From: Archangium violaceum
GTDB lineage: Bacteria; Myxococcota; Myxococcia; Myxococcales; Myxococcaceae
DNA length: 64,000 nucleotides
Assembly: GCF_016887565.1 (NCBI RefSeq)
Contig: NZ_CP069396.1
Span: 8,910,001-8,974,000, forward strand
Reading direction: 5' to 3'
Under the pieces are notes generated by a model, which was not told the DNA's origin, did no database searches, and worked only from the letters and a program-made list of their open reading frames with translations. A program made the position numbers and the translations under genes. How positions within the stretch are numbered: the first letter of the stretch is position 1; each line of letters opens with the position of its first letter. Shown piece by piece: positions 8,421-16,628 of the stretch.

Positions 8421-9971
8421 TCAGGAGATGTGAGAACCGGAGGCCGCGAGGTGCTCTCTCTCCAACTCCAGAGCGAGCCGGGCGGTGAGCACGAAGAAGC
8501 GATCCACCCGGGTGGGGCCGTACAGCTCCTTGCCGATCCAGTACATCTCGGCCTCCGGCGGCGTACCCGCCTGGGCCGCCATCCACAGCGCCGCGTTGCG
8601 CAGCGAGCCGCGCACCGCCTCGCCCATGGGACCCTCGGCCCGCCGCAGCCCCTGCAGCGCATGAACGGCGTAGGCCGTCTCCGACGACGTCGAGGCCACG
8701 CCCGCGCCCCAGCCCCCGTCCTCGCGCTGCAGGGCGATCAGCGACTGCGCGCTGGAACGGAACGCCTCCTGCGCACCCGCGCGCTCCAGGGCGATCATCA
8801 CCTGCGACGTGGCGTACAGCCAGGAGCTGTGCCACTTGTCACCCTCCCACACGCCGTTGGCGCCCCGCTTCTCCAGCAGGAAGCGGACGGACTGCGTCGC
8901 GTCCCTGCCGAGCACCGCGAGCGCCAGGGCGCCATGGGCGGTCGTCGTCAGCGAGGGCTGCAGCTCGTGCGCGTAGGTGATGAACAGCCCATCGCGCTGG
9001 AAGCGCTCCAGGGTGCGGCCATCCACCTCCCGGCCCGAGCCCGCCAGCAGGGCGATGGTGGTCGACGTGATGTCGCCATCGAAGATGAAGGCATCGCTCA
9101 TGCCCAGGCCTTCCGGCCGCATCGCCTGCCGCAGGTCATCCAGATGAGGGCGGACGGCGTCCTCGAGCGCGGGGTGGGACAGCAGCCCCGTGGTGGACAG
9201 GGCGAGCAGGGCCCAGGGCTGCTCGAAGCGGTAGATGGGCCAGACCGTCGGGAGGACCCCCGGGATGCCCGTCCCGGTCGCCTCCGCGGCCGCGCGCAGG
9301 TACTCCTCCGCGCCCCGGGTCTCCTCCGAACCACCCGGAAAGGCCGCCAGACGCTTGCGCAACCAGAGTGCGGTCGCCGCCGGGCTGTTGCCGACGCTCT
9401 TCGCGGCGTCGAGCACGTCCAGATCCGGCTGGACACCCCAGGACTCCCAGGCATGGACGGGCGCGGTGCCCGCGCGGGGCTTCATCCGGGCGATCAGCCC
9501 ACGCCGCCGCTCGCCCAGCGCCCTCAGGGCCCGGAAGGGCTGCTGCGGCAGCTCGAGCCCGAGCGCCGCGGCCTCGTCCAGAAGCTGGGGCAGGATGAGC
9601 TCGACGGCGACGGGGATGTCATCCGGCAGGGAGCCCTCGAAGGCCCACTCCCGCGCGCTCTCGCGGAAGAACTGGAGACCCCGATCCACCGCGACGCGGC
9701 TCTCCGGCGAATCACTGGCGCCCAGCAGCGCCAGCACGGCGGCGAGCGTCGGGACATGCCGGGCCACGGGCCTCAGCTCGGGCCCCCAACCCCCATCCTC
9801 GTGCTGCTGTCCCAGGAGCCACTCGACGACGGGGCGACTGTCCTCGGGAGGGGAGGAAAGCAACACACGCGCCGTGTCGTAGACCGCGGGTGTGAGGATT
9901 CCACCCTGCTGACCCAGAGCGGCGATTTCCGCTCGCAGCGCTTCGATGAGCCTTTCGGCACGCAATGACAT
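8421..9971 (-). CDS. Class II diterpene cyclase, Rv3377c-like (halimadienyl/tuberculosinyl diphosphate synthase family)
   Basis: A 516-aa cytosolic cyclase of the squalene/prenyl alpha-alpha-barrel type, expected to protonate geranylgeranyl diphosphate and make a bicyclic diphosphate. Segments match what I remember of Mtb Rv3377c along its length: VYDTARVLL (31-39), QHEDGGWGPE (56-65), DGDITSTT (298-305, aligning with the DxDTT acid motif), GDKWHSSWLYAT (377-388), QREDGGWG, and a C-terminal WIGKELYGP. Length is close to Rv3377c (501 aa). The acid motif carries Ile at 301 where Rv3377c has Thr; both Asp are kept. I start at the ATG at 9971; extending to 10079 adds only proline-rich sequence. 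It is last in a minus-strand row with a membrane chemoreceptor and an Rv3378c-like gene. No GGPP synthase is in the window. Confidence 0.85.
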   Translation of the reverse strand: MSLRAERLIEALRAEIAALGQQGGILTPAVYDTARVLLSSPPEDSRPVVEWLLGQQHEDGGWGPELRPVARHVPTLAAVLALLGASDSPESRVAVDRGLQFFRESAREWAFEGSLPDDIPVAVELILPQLLDEAAALGLELPQQPFRALRALGERRRGLIARMKPRAGTAPVHAWESWGVQPDLDVLDAAKSVGNSPAATALWLRKRLAAFPGGSEETRGAEEYLRAAAEATGTGIPGVLPTVWPIYRFEQPWALLALSTTGLLSHPALEDAVRPHLDDLRQAMRPEGLGMSDAFIFDGDITSTTIALLAGSGREVDGRTLERFQRDGLFITYAHELQPSLTTTAHGALALAVLGRDATQSVRFLLEKRGANGVWEGDKWHSSWLYATSQVMIALERAGAQEAFRSSAQSLIALQREDGGWGAGVASTSSETAYAVHALQGLRRAEGPMGEAVRGSLRNAALWMAAQAGTPPEAEMYWIGKELYGPTRVDRFFVLTARLALELEREHLAASGSHIS

Positions 9972-10097
9972 GTGGGGGGGCCTCGGGGGAGGGTTGTGCT
10001 CGGATTTTAACACAACCCCAGAAGTCGTCGGAGGGGCGGGGTCCCGAGGCCGTCCGCCCGCCCAGCGGGGCCCGCCCATGTGGGACGAGCCCCGCCC

Positions 10098-11918
10098 TCA
10101 GGAGGCGAGCTTGTTCCCGGAGCGCGACTGGGACTCCGACCAGCCGTAGCTTCCCAGGAAGCTGGCCACCTGCTCCGACACATTGCGGACGAGGTCCACC
10201 GAGCCCATGGAGGTGTTCAGCTGGGACATCGTCTGGTCCATCATCGTCGACAGGTCGTTCACGGCCTGGAAGATCTGGGTGATGCCCGTGCTCTGCTGAC
10301 CCACCGCCGTGGTGATCTGCCGGACGGCCTGCGCGTTGTCCCGGACGATGCTCGTGAGCTGCTGGAGCGTCTCGCCGAACTCGCGGATCTGCCCGAGGCT
10401 GGACTCCACCTTCTCCGAGCCCGCCTCCGTCATGGCCGCGGTGCTGCTGATGGCCTCGCTGATGTCCTCCAGGATGTCGCGCACGTTGGTGGTGGCCTTG
10501 ATGGACTGATCCGCCAGCGAGCGGATCTCCCGCGCCACCACGCCGAACCCCTTGCCGTGCTCGCCCGAGCGGACGGACTCGATGGCGGCGTTGATCGCGA
10601 GCATGTTCGAGCGGTCCGCCAGCTGCTTCACGCTCTCGGTGATCTTCCCGATCTGCCTGGCGCGCTCGTCGAGCGCCCGGATGCGCGAGGCCATCTCGCG
10701 CACCTGCGCCTGGATCTCCTTGAGACCCTCCAGGGAGCGCGCGACGGCGGCCTCACCCTCCTGGCTGATCTCATTGGCGCGATCGGTCTGCTTGAGCACG
10801 ATCTCGGCCTTCTGGGTGGCCATGGCCGAGGTCTCCTTGATCTCCTGGGCGGTGACCTGCGTCTCCTGGAGCGCGGAGGCCTGGAGGGTGAGCACCTCGG
10901 TCTGCTTGGTGGTGGAGAGCCCGAGCTGATCGGCGCTGCGCTTGAGCGAGCCGGCGGAGTCACGCAGCGAGAAGGAGAAGTCGCGCAGCTTGCTGAACGC
11001 CCGGGCGGTGGCGGAGGCCAGCTCGCCGAGCTCGTCGGTGGAGCACCACTCCGGCAGCCTGGGAGCACCGGCGGCCAGGGCCTCCATGGAGACCTGGACG
11101 CTGCGCGTGCCTTCCGACAGTTGCCTGGCGAGGCTGACGGCCGAGATGGCGGCCGCCACGAGCAGGTAGCCGTTGAGCAGCACGAGCGGGATGATGGAGC
11201 CCTTGAACAGCTCGGCCACGGCGGCCCGGAGGATCTGCGACACCTGGCCCTGGGGCGCGGCGTCCACCTGGAGCAGGGCCTGCGTGTACAGACCGTAGGC
11301 CTCGCGGCCCACCACGGTGAAGCTCATCAACAGCGCGCAGACGATGAACAGCCCCAGCGCGAAGGGCAGGTACCACTGGTAGCGGGGCCACAGGAACCCC
11401 GAGCCGTTGAGGACGGCCACCGGGTTGCGCTGGAACTCCTGGATGGCCAGCGGGCGCAGGAGCCGCTCGAACGACACCCGCGTGTGGATGCCACTGAGGG
11501 CGCCCAGCAGCACCACGGTGACGATGGCCCAGGGGATGAGCAACGGGTTCTTGCCGTAATGGATCACCGGGGCGATGGTGTAGATGGCCACGCCCAGGGT
11601 GGTCAGCCCGATGAGGCCGAGCTCGCAGCTCTGCGGCAGCTCGAGGATGCGCTTCAGGCGCGCCCCGTCCAGCTCGCCCGGTTGCCGCGTCAGCGCCTGG
11701 AACACCATGCGCCGCATGAGCAGGAACGGGCCCACCACGCTGACCAGGATCAGCAGGGGCAACACCAGGGGCAACGTCCCGAGGATCTCCTCGCTCGAGA
11801 AGCCGGTGATCACCATGATCAGGTACACGGTCGGCGCGGTGTGCGCCGTCGCGGTACGCTGGAACGCCTTGTTGAGCTGAACGAAAACCTGCTGCGGTGA
11901 CACGTCTGGAGGCTGCAT
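10098..11918 (-). CDS. Membrane methyl-accepting chemotaxis-type protein with multi-pass sensor domain
   Basis: A 606-aa transducer. The N-terminal half has five or six hydrophobic segments (about 47-69, 100-122, 125-145, 184-204, 241-265) instead of a periplasmic ligand domain. The C-terminal half (about 330-600) is a long coiled coil with the conserved MCP signalling tip ([25 protein letters not shown], shown here in part), which contacts CheA/CheW. Residues 265-320 are HAMP-like. The ATG at 11918 follows GGGGGAG by 7 nt. It sits between two diterpene-pathway genes with gaps of 126 and 155 bp. No che genes are adjacent, so it would couple to a remote chemosensory array. A link with terpenoid sensing is only positional. 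Confidence 0.88.
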   Translation of the reverse strand: MQPPDVSPQQVFVQLNKAFQRTATAHTAPTVYLIMVITGFSSEEILGTLPLVLPLLILVSVVGPFLLMRRMVFQALTRQPGELDGARLKRILELPQSCELGLIGLTTLGVAIYTIAPVIHYGKNPLLIPWAIVTVVLLGALSGIHTRVSFERLLRPLAIQEFQRNPVAVLNGSGFLWPRYQWYLPFALGLFIVCALLMSFTVVGREAYGLYTQALLQVDAAPQGQVSQILRAAVAELFKGSIIPLVLLNGYLLVAAAISAVSLARQLSEGTRSVQVSMEALAAGAPRLPEWCSTDELGELASATARAFSKLRDFSFSLRDSAGSLKRSADQLGLSTTKQTEVLTLQASALQETQVTAQEIKETSAMATQKAEIVLKQTDRANEISQEGEAAVARSLEGLKEIQAQVREMASRIRALDERARQIGKITESVKQLADRSNMLAINAAIESVRSGEHGKGFGVVAREIRSLADQSIKATTNVRDILEDISEAISSTAAMTEAGSEKVESSLGQIREFGETLQQLTSIVRDNAQAVRQITTAVGQQSTGITQIFQAVNDLSTMMDQTMSQLNTSMGSVDLVRNVSEQVASFLGSYGWSESQSRSGNKLAS

Positions 11919-12073
11919 CAGCCAGCTCCCCCTATTTGTCCTGATGGTCCTGACCGTCCCTGTCTAGCAGGCGTTTCATGATGCCGCGCGTCGAAAGCGT
12001 GCGCCCGGGGCGGTTTCATGTGGAATGTAGGCGGTCTGTCGACCCGTTCACGGAACCCCGCGTACCCAGGGGC

Positions 12074-12976
12074 TCAGGTCTTTTCGCGCTCCGAGTGAGG
12101 CGGTGGCGGGATGGAGGCGGGGTACCAGAAGTCCTCGCCCAGGCGCATCCCGAGCCCGAGGGTGGGACCCCGCATCCAGGCGTCCTTGTAGGCGATGGCG
12201 TTCTCCGCCCGGCCGGACTTGTCCGCGCGCCAGGTGGGCCGCAGGTGGGCATAGTCGTGGAGGATGCCGCGAAACCCGGCCTCGTCCAGGGTGTAACCGG
12301 GGCGTACCGTCCAGTAGCACTGCACCTGTCCCGCCAGCAGGGGCGGCAGGTGCGCGGGGCTGACCTCCGGCTTGGCGAAGCCCAGGTAGAGCGAGATGAG
12401 GGGGACGTCCTCGCCGTAGACGGCGCGGATCAGCTGCTCGCGGGTGCGAGCCCCCGTGCGGTGGGCGGCCTCCAGCAGCAGCTCCCAGATGGACTCATAG
12501 GAGGGGATGGCCCAGAACCAGAGGGTGTGCGAGCCGCTGCGCGCCGTGCGCTCCTCCAGCTTCGCCGCCGCCTCCTCGAGCTCCGGGATGGCCTGCCATC
12601 CCGCCAGACGCACCCGCCAGCCGTGCCGGTTGTACGCCGCGAGGCTCTCCTCTCCCATCAGGGACTCGACCACCCACCCCACCAGCTTGTGGCGGTAGCT
12701 GCCCACCTCGCTCCACTGGTTGGGAGTGATGGCGCCCGTGAAGAGGTGCTGGACGCCATGGCGGAACATCATCTCGAACTGCGAGATCATGCAGTCGAAC
12801 GACCACCGCACGTACGTGTCGCTGTTCGTGTCGATGCCGGCCATCGCGGCGGCCCGGCGGGTGCCGCCCGGGGCGACCACCATCGACTTCGGAGCGACCG
12901 CGGCGATCTGCTCGGCGGGAGCGGCGAGGAACTCGGCCAGGGTGGGCGGAGAGACGTTGGACACGAGGGCGATCAT
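12074..12976 (-). CDS. Diterpene synthase, Rv3378c-like (tuberculosinol/kolavelool synthase family, cis-prenyltransferase fold)
   Basis: A 300-aa protein matching the length (296) and pattern of Mtb Rv3378c, which removes diphosphate from tuberculosinyl diphosphate. Alignable blocks: GGTRR (37-41) against DGTRR; MMFRHGVQHLFTGAI (69-83) against MLFEHGIETVISPIF; EQLIRAVYGEDVPLISLYLGF against [21 protein letters not shown]; and RPGYTLDEAGFRGILHDY. The catalytic Asp34 of Rv3378c is replaced by Gly37, while the two Arg are kept. I start at the ATG at 12976; an upstream extension to 13306 would add 110 residues of Pro/Arg/Ser-rich nonsense that overlaps the divergent gene. It is the first of three same-strand genes ending with the class II cyclase that should supply its substrate. 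Confidence 0.82.
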   Translation of the reverse strand: MIALVSNVSPPTLAEFLAAPAEQIAAVAPKSMVVAPGGTRRAAAMAGIDTNSDTYVRWSFDCMISQFEMMFRHGVQHLFTGAITPNQWSEVGSYRHKLVGWVVESLMGEESLAAYNRHGWRVRLAGWQAIPELEEAAAKLEERTARSGSHTLWFWAIPSYESIWELLLEAAHRTGARTREQLIRAVYGEDVPLISLYLGFAKPEVSPAHLPPLLAGQVQCYWTVRPGYTLDEAGFRGILHDYAHLRPTWRADKSGRAENAIAYKDAWMRGPTLGLGMRLGEDFWYPASIPPPPHSEREKT

Positions 12977-13104
12977 CCATCGACAAGGCGGGTGAGGACA
13001 ACTGCTCCCCGTGTGAATCCCATGCCCGCCCGCTTGCGTACAGCCCCCACGTAATCCGACACTTCCGACACGGGCCAAGGGCACCCGAGCACGAAGGAGG
13101 ACCC

Positions 13105-13548
13105 CTGAAGATCTACGTCGCGTCGTCCTGGCGGAACGAGCTCCAGCCGATGGTGGTGGCCGCGTTGAGGGCGGCGGGCCACGAGGTGCACGACTACAAG
13201 GACACGGGTGGCGGGAGCCAGGGAGCGAGCGCTCCGAACATGGACGACTTCGCCCGGATGCGCTTCGAGCCGGCCCAGTTCCGGGCGTTGCTGGAGCAGC
13301 ATCCACTCGCCCGGACGCTGTTCGACAAGGACATGAACGCGCTCCGGGACTGTGACGTGTGCGTGATGGTCCTGCCGTGCGGGCGGAGCGCCCACCTGGA
13401 GCTGGGGTACGCGGTGGGCGCCGGCAAGCGCACGATTGCCCTCCTGCAGGGCGAGTGCGAACCGGACCTCATGTACAAGATGGTGGAGCGCCTCTGTATC
13501 TCCATCGAAGAGGTGCTCCAGGCGGTGCGGGAGTGGGAGCACCGGTAG
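13105..13548 (+). CDS. Nucleoside 2-deoxyribosyltransferase-like protein, probable CTG start
   Basis: A 147-aa protein. The N-terminus KIYVASSWRNE and the later CDVCVMVLPCGRSAHLELGYAVGAGK are typical of the nucleoside 2-deoxyribosyltransferase-like / sugar-nucleotide-binding Rossmann-type family. The first ATG (13150) would cut off the first beta strand. The homologous start falls on CTG at 13105, 4 nt after a perfect AAGGAGG (13094-13100), so I call a rare CTG start. It runs divergently from the diterpene synthase with about 128 bp between them. Substrate unknown: it may be a nucleotide hydrolase rather than a transferase. Confidence 0.8.
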   Translation: MKIYVASSWRNELQPMVVAALRAAGHEVHDYKDTGGGSQGASAPNMDDFARMRFEPAQFRALLEQHPLARTLFDKDMNALRDCDVCVMVLPCGRSAHLELGYAVGAGKRTIALLQGECEPDLMYKMVERLCISIEEVLQAVREWEHR

Positions 13549-13629
13549 ACCCGGCAGCAGGCAGGCGCTCCGCCGCTCCAGGTCCGCCGGAAACAGTGGA
13601 GCGCGAGAACAGTTAGGCTGGCTCCCCGC

Positions 13630-14922
13630 ATGCGCCGCGCACGCTCCTGCCTCCCGTTCCTGCTCGCCCTCCTGCTGCCCCTGGGCGCGAGCGCCTTCTC
13701 CGTCCCCGCCCATGAGGCCATGACCCGGGCCTCCATCGACGCCGCGCTCGAAGCGGGCGCTCCGTCCCAGCTCGCGGCCCACCGCGAGGCCGTGGTGGAG
13801 GGCAGCCGGGCCGAGGACCTGAACCTCTTCGTCAAGTGGACGGGCTATCACCACTTCTTCCACCCGGGCGTGTCGCTGGACTCCGCCATCCGCAAGGACT
13901 CCGGCGTCCGCGTGCGCGTCCTGTGGCGGGAGGCCGAGGAGGCCGCGAGCAACGGTGACCTGGCGCGAGCCTTCGATCGCGTCGGCCACCTGGTGCACCA
14001 CATCCAGGACATGGGCGTCCCGATGCACGTGGTGCCGGTGATGCACGGGCTCACGGATCGCTTCGAGCAGCACGAGCCGAAGGTCGGGACGGCCTCTCCT
14101 GGAAGGGAGATCGCTCCGCTCTCCGGCGAGGAGGCCCAGCTGGCGTTGGCCCAGGAGACGCTGGAGGTGGTGCGCACGGGCACGCTGCCCGTGGAGGGGG
14201 GAGCCATCCCCTGGAGCGCGTTCTGGGCAGAGCCCACGCCCCACAAGCCGGGAGCATTCGGCGGCTACGGCGTGGTGGGCAACGCCTTCGACTCGACGGA
14301 GGTGCGCTGGCAGGGGCGGACGTGGAAGGTGGACCCCGCGGTGTACGAGGACTTCGTGAACGCGCGAGTCGGGTCCGCCGAGGCCTACTCCCGCGCCTTC
14401 CTCCTCTGGGCCACGGCGCGGCTCACCGCGCTGGCGGAGACCCGGAACCAGCAGGCCATGAAGCCGGACTGGAAGCCCTCCCCTGCCCTCGCCCTGGAGC
14501 TGCTGGGAGGAGCCATCACCTCACTGCGCGTCGCGACGCCGGTGGCGGGCGCCCGAGCCCTGTTCCCCCTCCCCTGGTCGATGGGGCTCGCGGCCAGCTA
14601 CGCGCGGGCCCTGGGCAATCCGCTCCTGGGTGGGGCCGGGAACGTCTGGTCGCTGGCGTTGCTCTCCCCGCCCCTGCTGACGGCGCGGCTCGGCCACGCG
14701 GGTGGGCTCGACCTGCGCGCCACCGCGGGCGCGGGCCTGTTCTCCCAGAAGGGGACGCTCCACCCGGAGCTACCGGTCGGCCTGCGTCTCCACACGCAGC
14801 TCAATCGGAAGATCTCCCTGAGCGCGGAGGCGCAGTACCGGGCCTTCGCGCCCGCCCTGTCGCCCTGGGCCCGGGGCGTCACCTTCACGGTGGGAACCGG
14901 CTTCACCTGGGGCGACAACTAG
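13630..14922 (+). CDS. Secreted zinc-dependent phospholipase C / S1-P1 nuclease-like protein with C-terminal barrel
   Basis: A 430-aa exported protein. The signal peptide (residues 1-22: LPFLLALLLPLGASA) is followed by FSVPAHEAMT. Zinc-ligand motifs of the alpha-helical PLC/P1-nuclease fold follow: YHHFFHPG, then HLVHHIQDMGVPMHVVPV and DRFEQHE. The His/Asp spacing fits a three-zinc active site that cleaves phosphodiesters. After about residue 290 comes a Gly-rich beta-strand region ending in FTVGTGFTW, like an outer-membrane barrel or beta sandwich. It converges on the M6 protease gene with only 3 bp between stops. Substrate (phospholipid or nucleic acid) cannot be told from the sequence. Confidence 0.82.
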   Translation: MRRARSCLPFLLALLLPLGASAFSVPAHEAMTRASIDAALEAGAPSQLAAHREAVVEGSRAEDLNLFVKWTGYHHFFHPGVSLDSAIRKDSGVRVRVLWREAEEAASNGDLARAFDRVGHLVHHIQDMGVPMHVVPVMHGLTDRFEQHEPKVGTASPGREIAPLSGEEAQLALAQETLEVVRTGTLPVEGGAIPWSAFWAEPTPHKPGAFGGYGVVGNAFDSTEVRWQGRTWKVDPAVYEDFVNARVGSAEAYSRAFLLWATARLTALAETRNQQAMKPDWKPSPALALELLGGAITSLRVATPVAGARALFPLPWSMGLAASYARALGNPLLGGAGNVWSLALLSPPLLTARLGHAGGLDLRATAGAGLFSQKGTLHPELPVGLRLHTQLNRKISLSAEAQYRAFAPALSPWARGVTFTVGTGFTWGDN

Positions 14923-14925
14923 GGG

Positions 14926-16452
14926 TCAGAGCTCGGCGTACACCGGGCTGCCCGGGTTCGAGGCGTAGCGGAAGTAGAGCAGGCTCCAGCTCCCGTTGCT
15001 GTCCATCAGGACCTTGGTCGGGTCCACCGTATCCTCGCGGAACAGGGCCCCCGCTCCCTGGTTGATGAAGCCCGGATCCAAGCCGGTGATGGGCGTCGTG
15101 CCGTTGGGATCGCGCTCGGGATCGTTGGCGTCGACCAGGCGCACGTCGTCATGGCCATTGAAGTACGCCCCGGTCTTCACCCACCACACGGCCATCCCCG
15201 ACTCCGGGATGCCCGGATCGAACACGCCGTTGGGCGGCGTGAACAGCATGCAGCCGTTGCAGCCGGAGCTGGGGCGGTTGCGGTTCTCGATGATCCAGTA
15301 CTCATCCTGTGGCGAGGTGCTCAACGGCGAGACCAGGATGAGCGCGGCCCTCGTCGACTCCGAGGCGGGGAAGGCCACGCAGCGGCCCAGGTGGGACTGG
15401 AGGACCTTCGGCCGGATCCAACCAATCTTGAGCTTGTCGTGGATGTTCATGTGCCGCCACGACTCGCTGTAGCTCATGATGTCGTAGGACCCCACGCCTC
15501 CGGGACCGTTGCTCAAATACCGATCGACGAGATTGAAGAAGGCATGCCCGAGCTCGTGGGCAATGGCCGGCTCATAGCGGAAGGGATTGGTGTTGTAGGT
15601 CGGATCCGCGGCGGTCTTGGTTCCGAAGTAGACGACCTTGGGCTTGAACGAGTAGGTGCCACCCGGCGTGAGCACATTGGAGAGCATCGACAGGTTGGCC
15701 GCGGGATTGACGCCGTAGTCCTTGAAGCCCCGGGTGGCCGCCGAGTACCCGTTGGAGACCAGGAAGACGAGCTGGGCCTCGGCCGGGGTGATGATGTGGT
15801 CGCCATTGGTGTCGAGCGAGGCCCAGTTGATGTTGGCGTACCGGAGGACGTCCCGGGGAAGCGCGGCGTCGCCCTCGAAGCCGGTGTAGGCCGAGATGTT
15901 CTTGCTCAGCGACACCCAGTCGGAGATGCCACCACTGGTGACGAGGAAGCTCCCCCAGGAGTTCTCGAGGAAGTACTGGGCGACGGTGATGCCCGTCAGC
16001 TGTCCGGTCGCGAAGAAGGTATCGTAGATGCGGGTCTTGGTGACCGCCGGATTGCGGGGCAGATCGGGCGTCTCGAAGGGAATCACCACCACCTTGCCCG
16101 AGGGGTAGTTGGGATTCAGCGTCCCGTCCGTGCGGTACCTGCTGATGATGGGACCGGGGCTGCCGTAATAGATGTTGTTCTTGAGCGCGGCGGGGACGGC
16201 GCTGTCATCCAGGTAGCGCACGTCATCGCCCTGGGTGCAGGTCGAGGACTCCGCCTGCGCCGTCTGGCCGATGCCCGCGCCCTCCTGGCGGGGAGCGGAC
16301 TCCTGCTCGGGTCCGCCGCATCCGACGCCGCCCCAGGCCAGCACCGCCGCCAGCCCGGAAGCGACGATGCGAACGGAGCACCTCGGCCCCCTCGTGGTGC
16401 GCCGGGCGCCCACCTCGCTCATCTCCAGGGACCACTCCACCGTGTTCGACAT
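14926..16452 (-). CDS. M6-family (immune inhibitor A-like) metalloprotease, probable lipoprotein
   Basis: A 508-aa secreted zinc protease. The zinc site HELGHAFFNLVD begins near residue 297, with a downstream SYDIMSYSES Met-turn. The N-terminus has a lipobox-like GGVGC, so it may be lipid-anchored. An EF-hand-like loop DTNGDHIITPAE precedes the catalytic region. The ATG at 16452 is preceded by GGAG at 8 nt; longer reading upstream lacks a signal sequence. It faces the phospholipase-like gene tail to tail. Probable role: extracellular protein or prey degradation, as is common in myxobacteria. Confidence 0.87.
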   Translation of the reverse strand: MSNTVEWSLEMSEVGARRTTRGPRCSVRIVASGLAAVLAWGGVGCGGPEQESAPRQEGAGIGQTAQAESSTCTQGDDVRYLDDSAVPAALKNNIYYGSPGPIISRYRTDGTLNPNYPSGKVVVIPFETPDLPRNPAVTKTRIYDTFFATGQLTGITVAQYFLENSWGSFLVTSGGISDWVSLSKNISAYTGFEGDAALPRDVLRYANINWASLDTNGDHIITPAEAQLVFLVSNGYSAATRGFKDYGVNPAANLSMLSNVLTPGGTYSFKPKVVYFGTKTAADPTYNTNPFRYEPAIAHELGHAFFNLVDRYLSNGPGGVGSYDIMSYSESWRHMNIHDKLKIGWIRPKVLQSHLGRCVAFPASESTRAALILVSPLSTSPQDEYWIIENRNRPSSGCNGCMLFTPPNGVFDPGIPESGMAVWWVKTGAYFNGHDDVRLVDANDPERDPNGTTPITGLDPGFINQGAGALFREDTVDPTKVLMDSNGSWSLLYFRYASNPGSPVYAEL

Positions 16453-16579
16453 GACCGTTCTCCATGGGCTGCAAGGGTTGCTCCGCCAGTGGCCTGAGCA
16501 CTCCCCGTGCCAATGAGTGACGTGTCTTCGAACCGGAGCGATTCCCCTCGAGGCGGCCCCGTTCCCCCCTCCGAGCCTC

Positions 16580-16611
16580 GGCAAGGCTTGCCAGCGGCAG
16601 GCAAGACTTGC
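16580..16611. repeat. Tandem dyads GGCAAG-N-CTTGC
   Basis: Two near-identical palindromes, GGCAAGGCTTGCC (16580-16592) and GCAAGACTTGC (16601-16611), lie about 20 bp apart just beyond the 3' end of the mannanase gene and upstream of the M6 protease gene. They could be a weak terminator for the mannanase or an operator. Confidence 0.4.
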
Positions 16612-16628
16612 TCGCGGCCCTTGCCCGC

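Noticed and set aside
6137-9971. Catalase as part of the diterpene cluster
   Set aside because: A terminator-like hairpin (8402-8416) separates it from the cyclase, and it has its own strong ribosome site; it is a common stress enzyme.
12976-13306. N-terminal extension of the diterpene synthase by 110 residues
   Set aside because: The extension is Pro/Arg/Ser-rich, overlaps the divergent deoxyribosyltransferase-like gene, and the protein from 12976 already matches Rv3378c in length.
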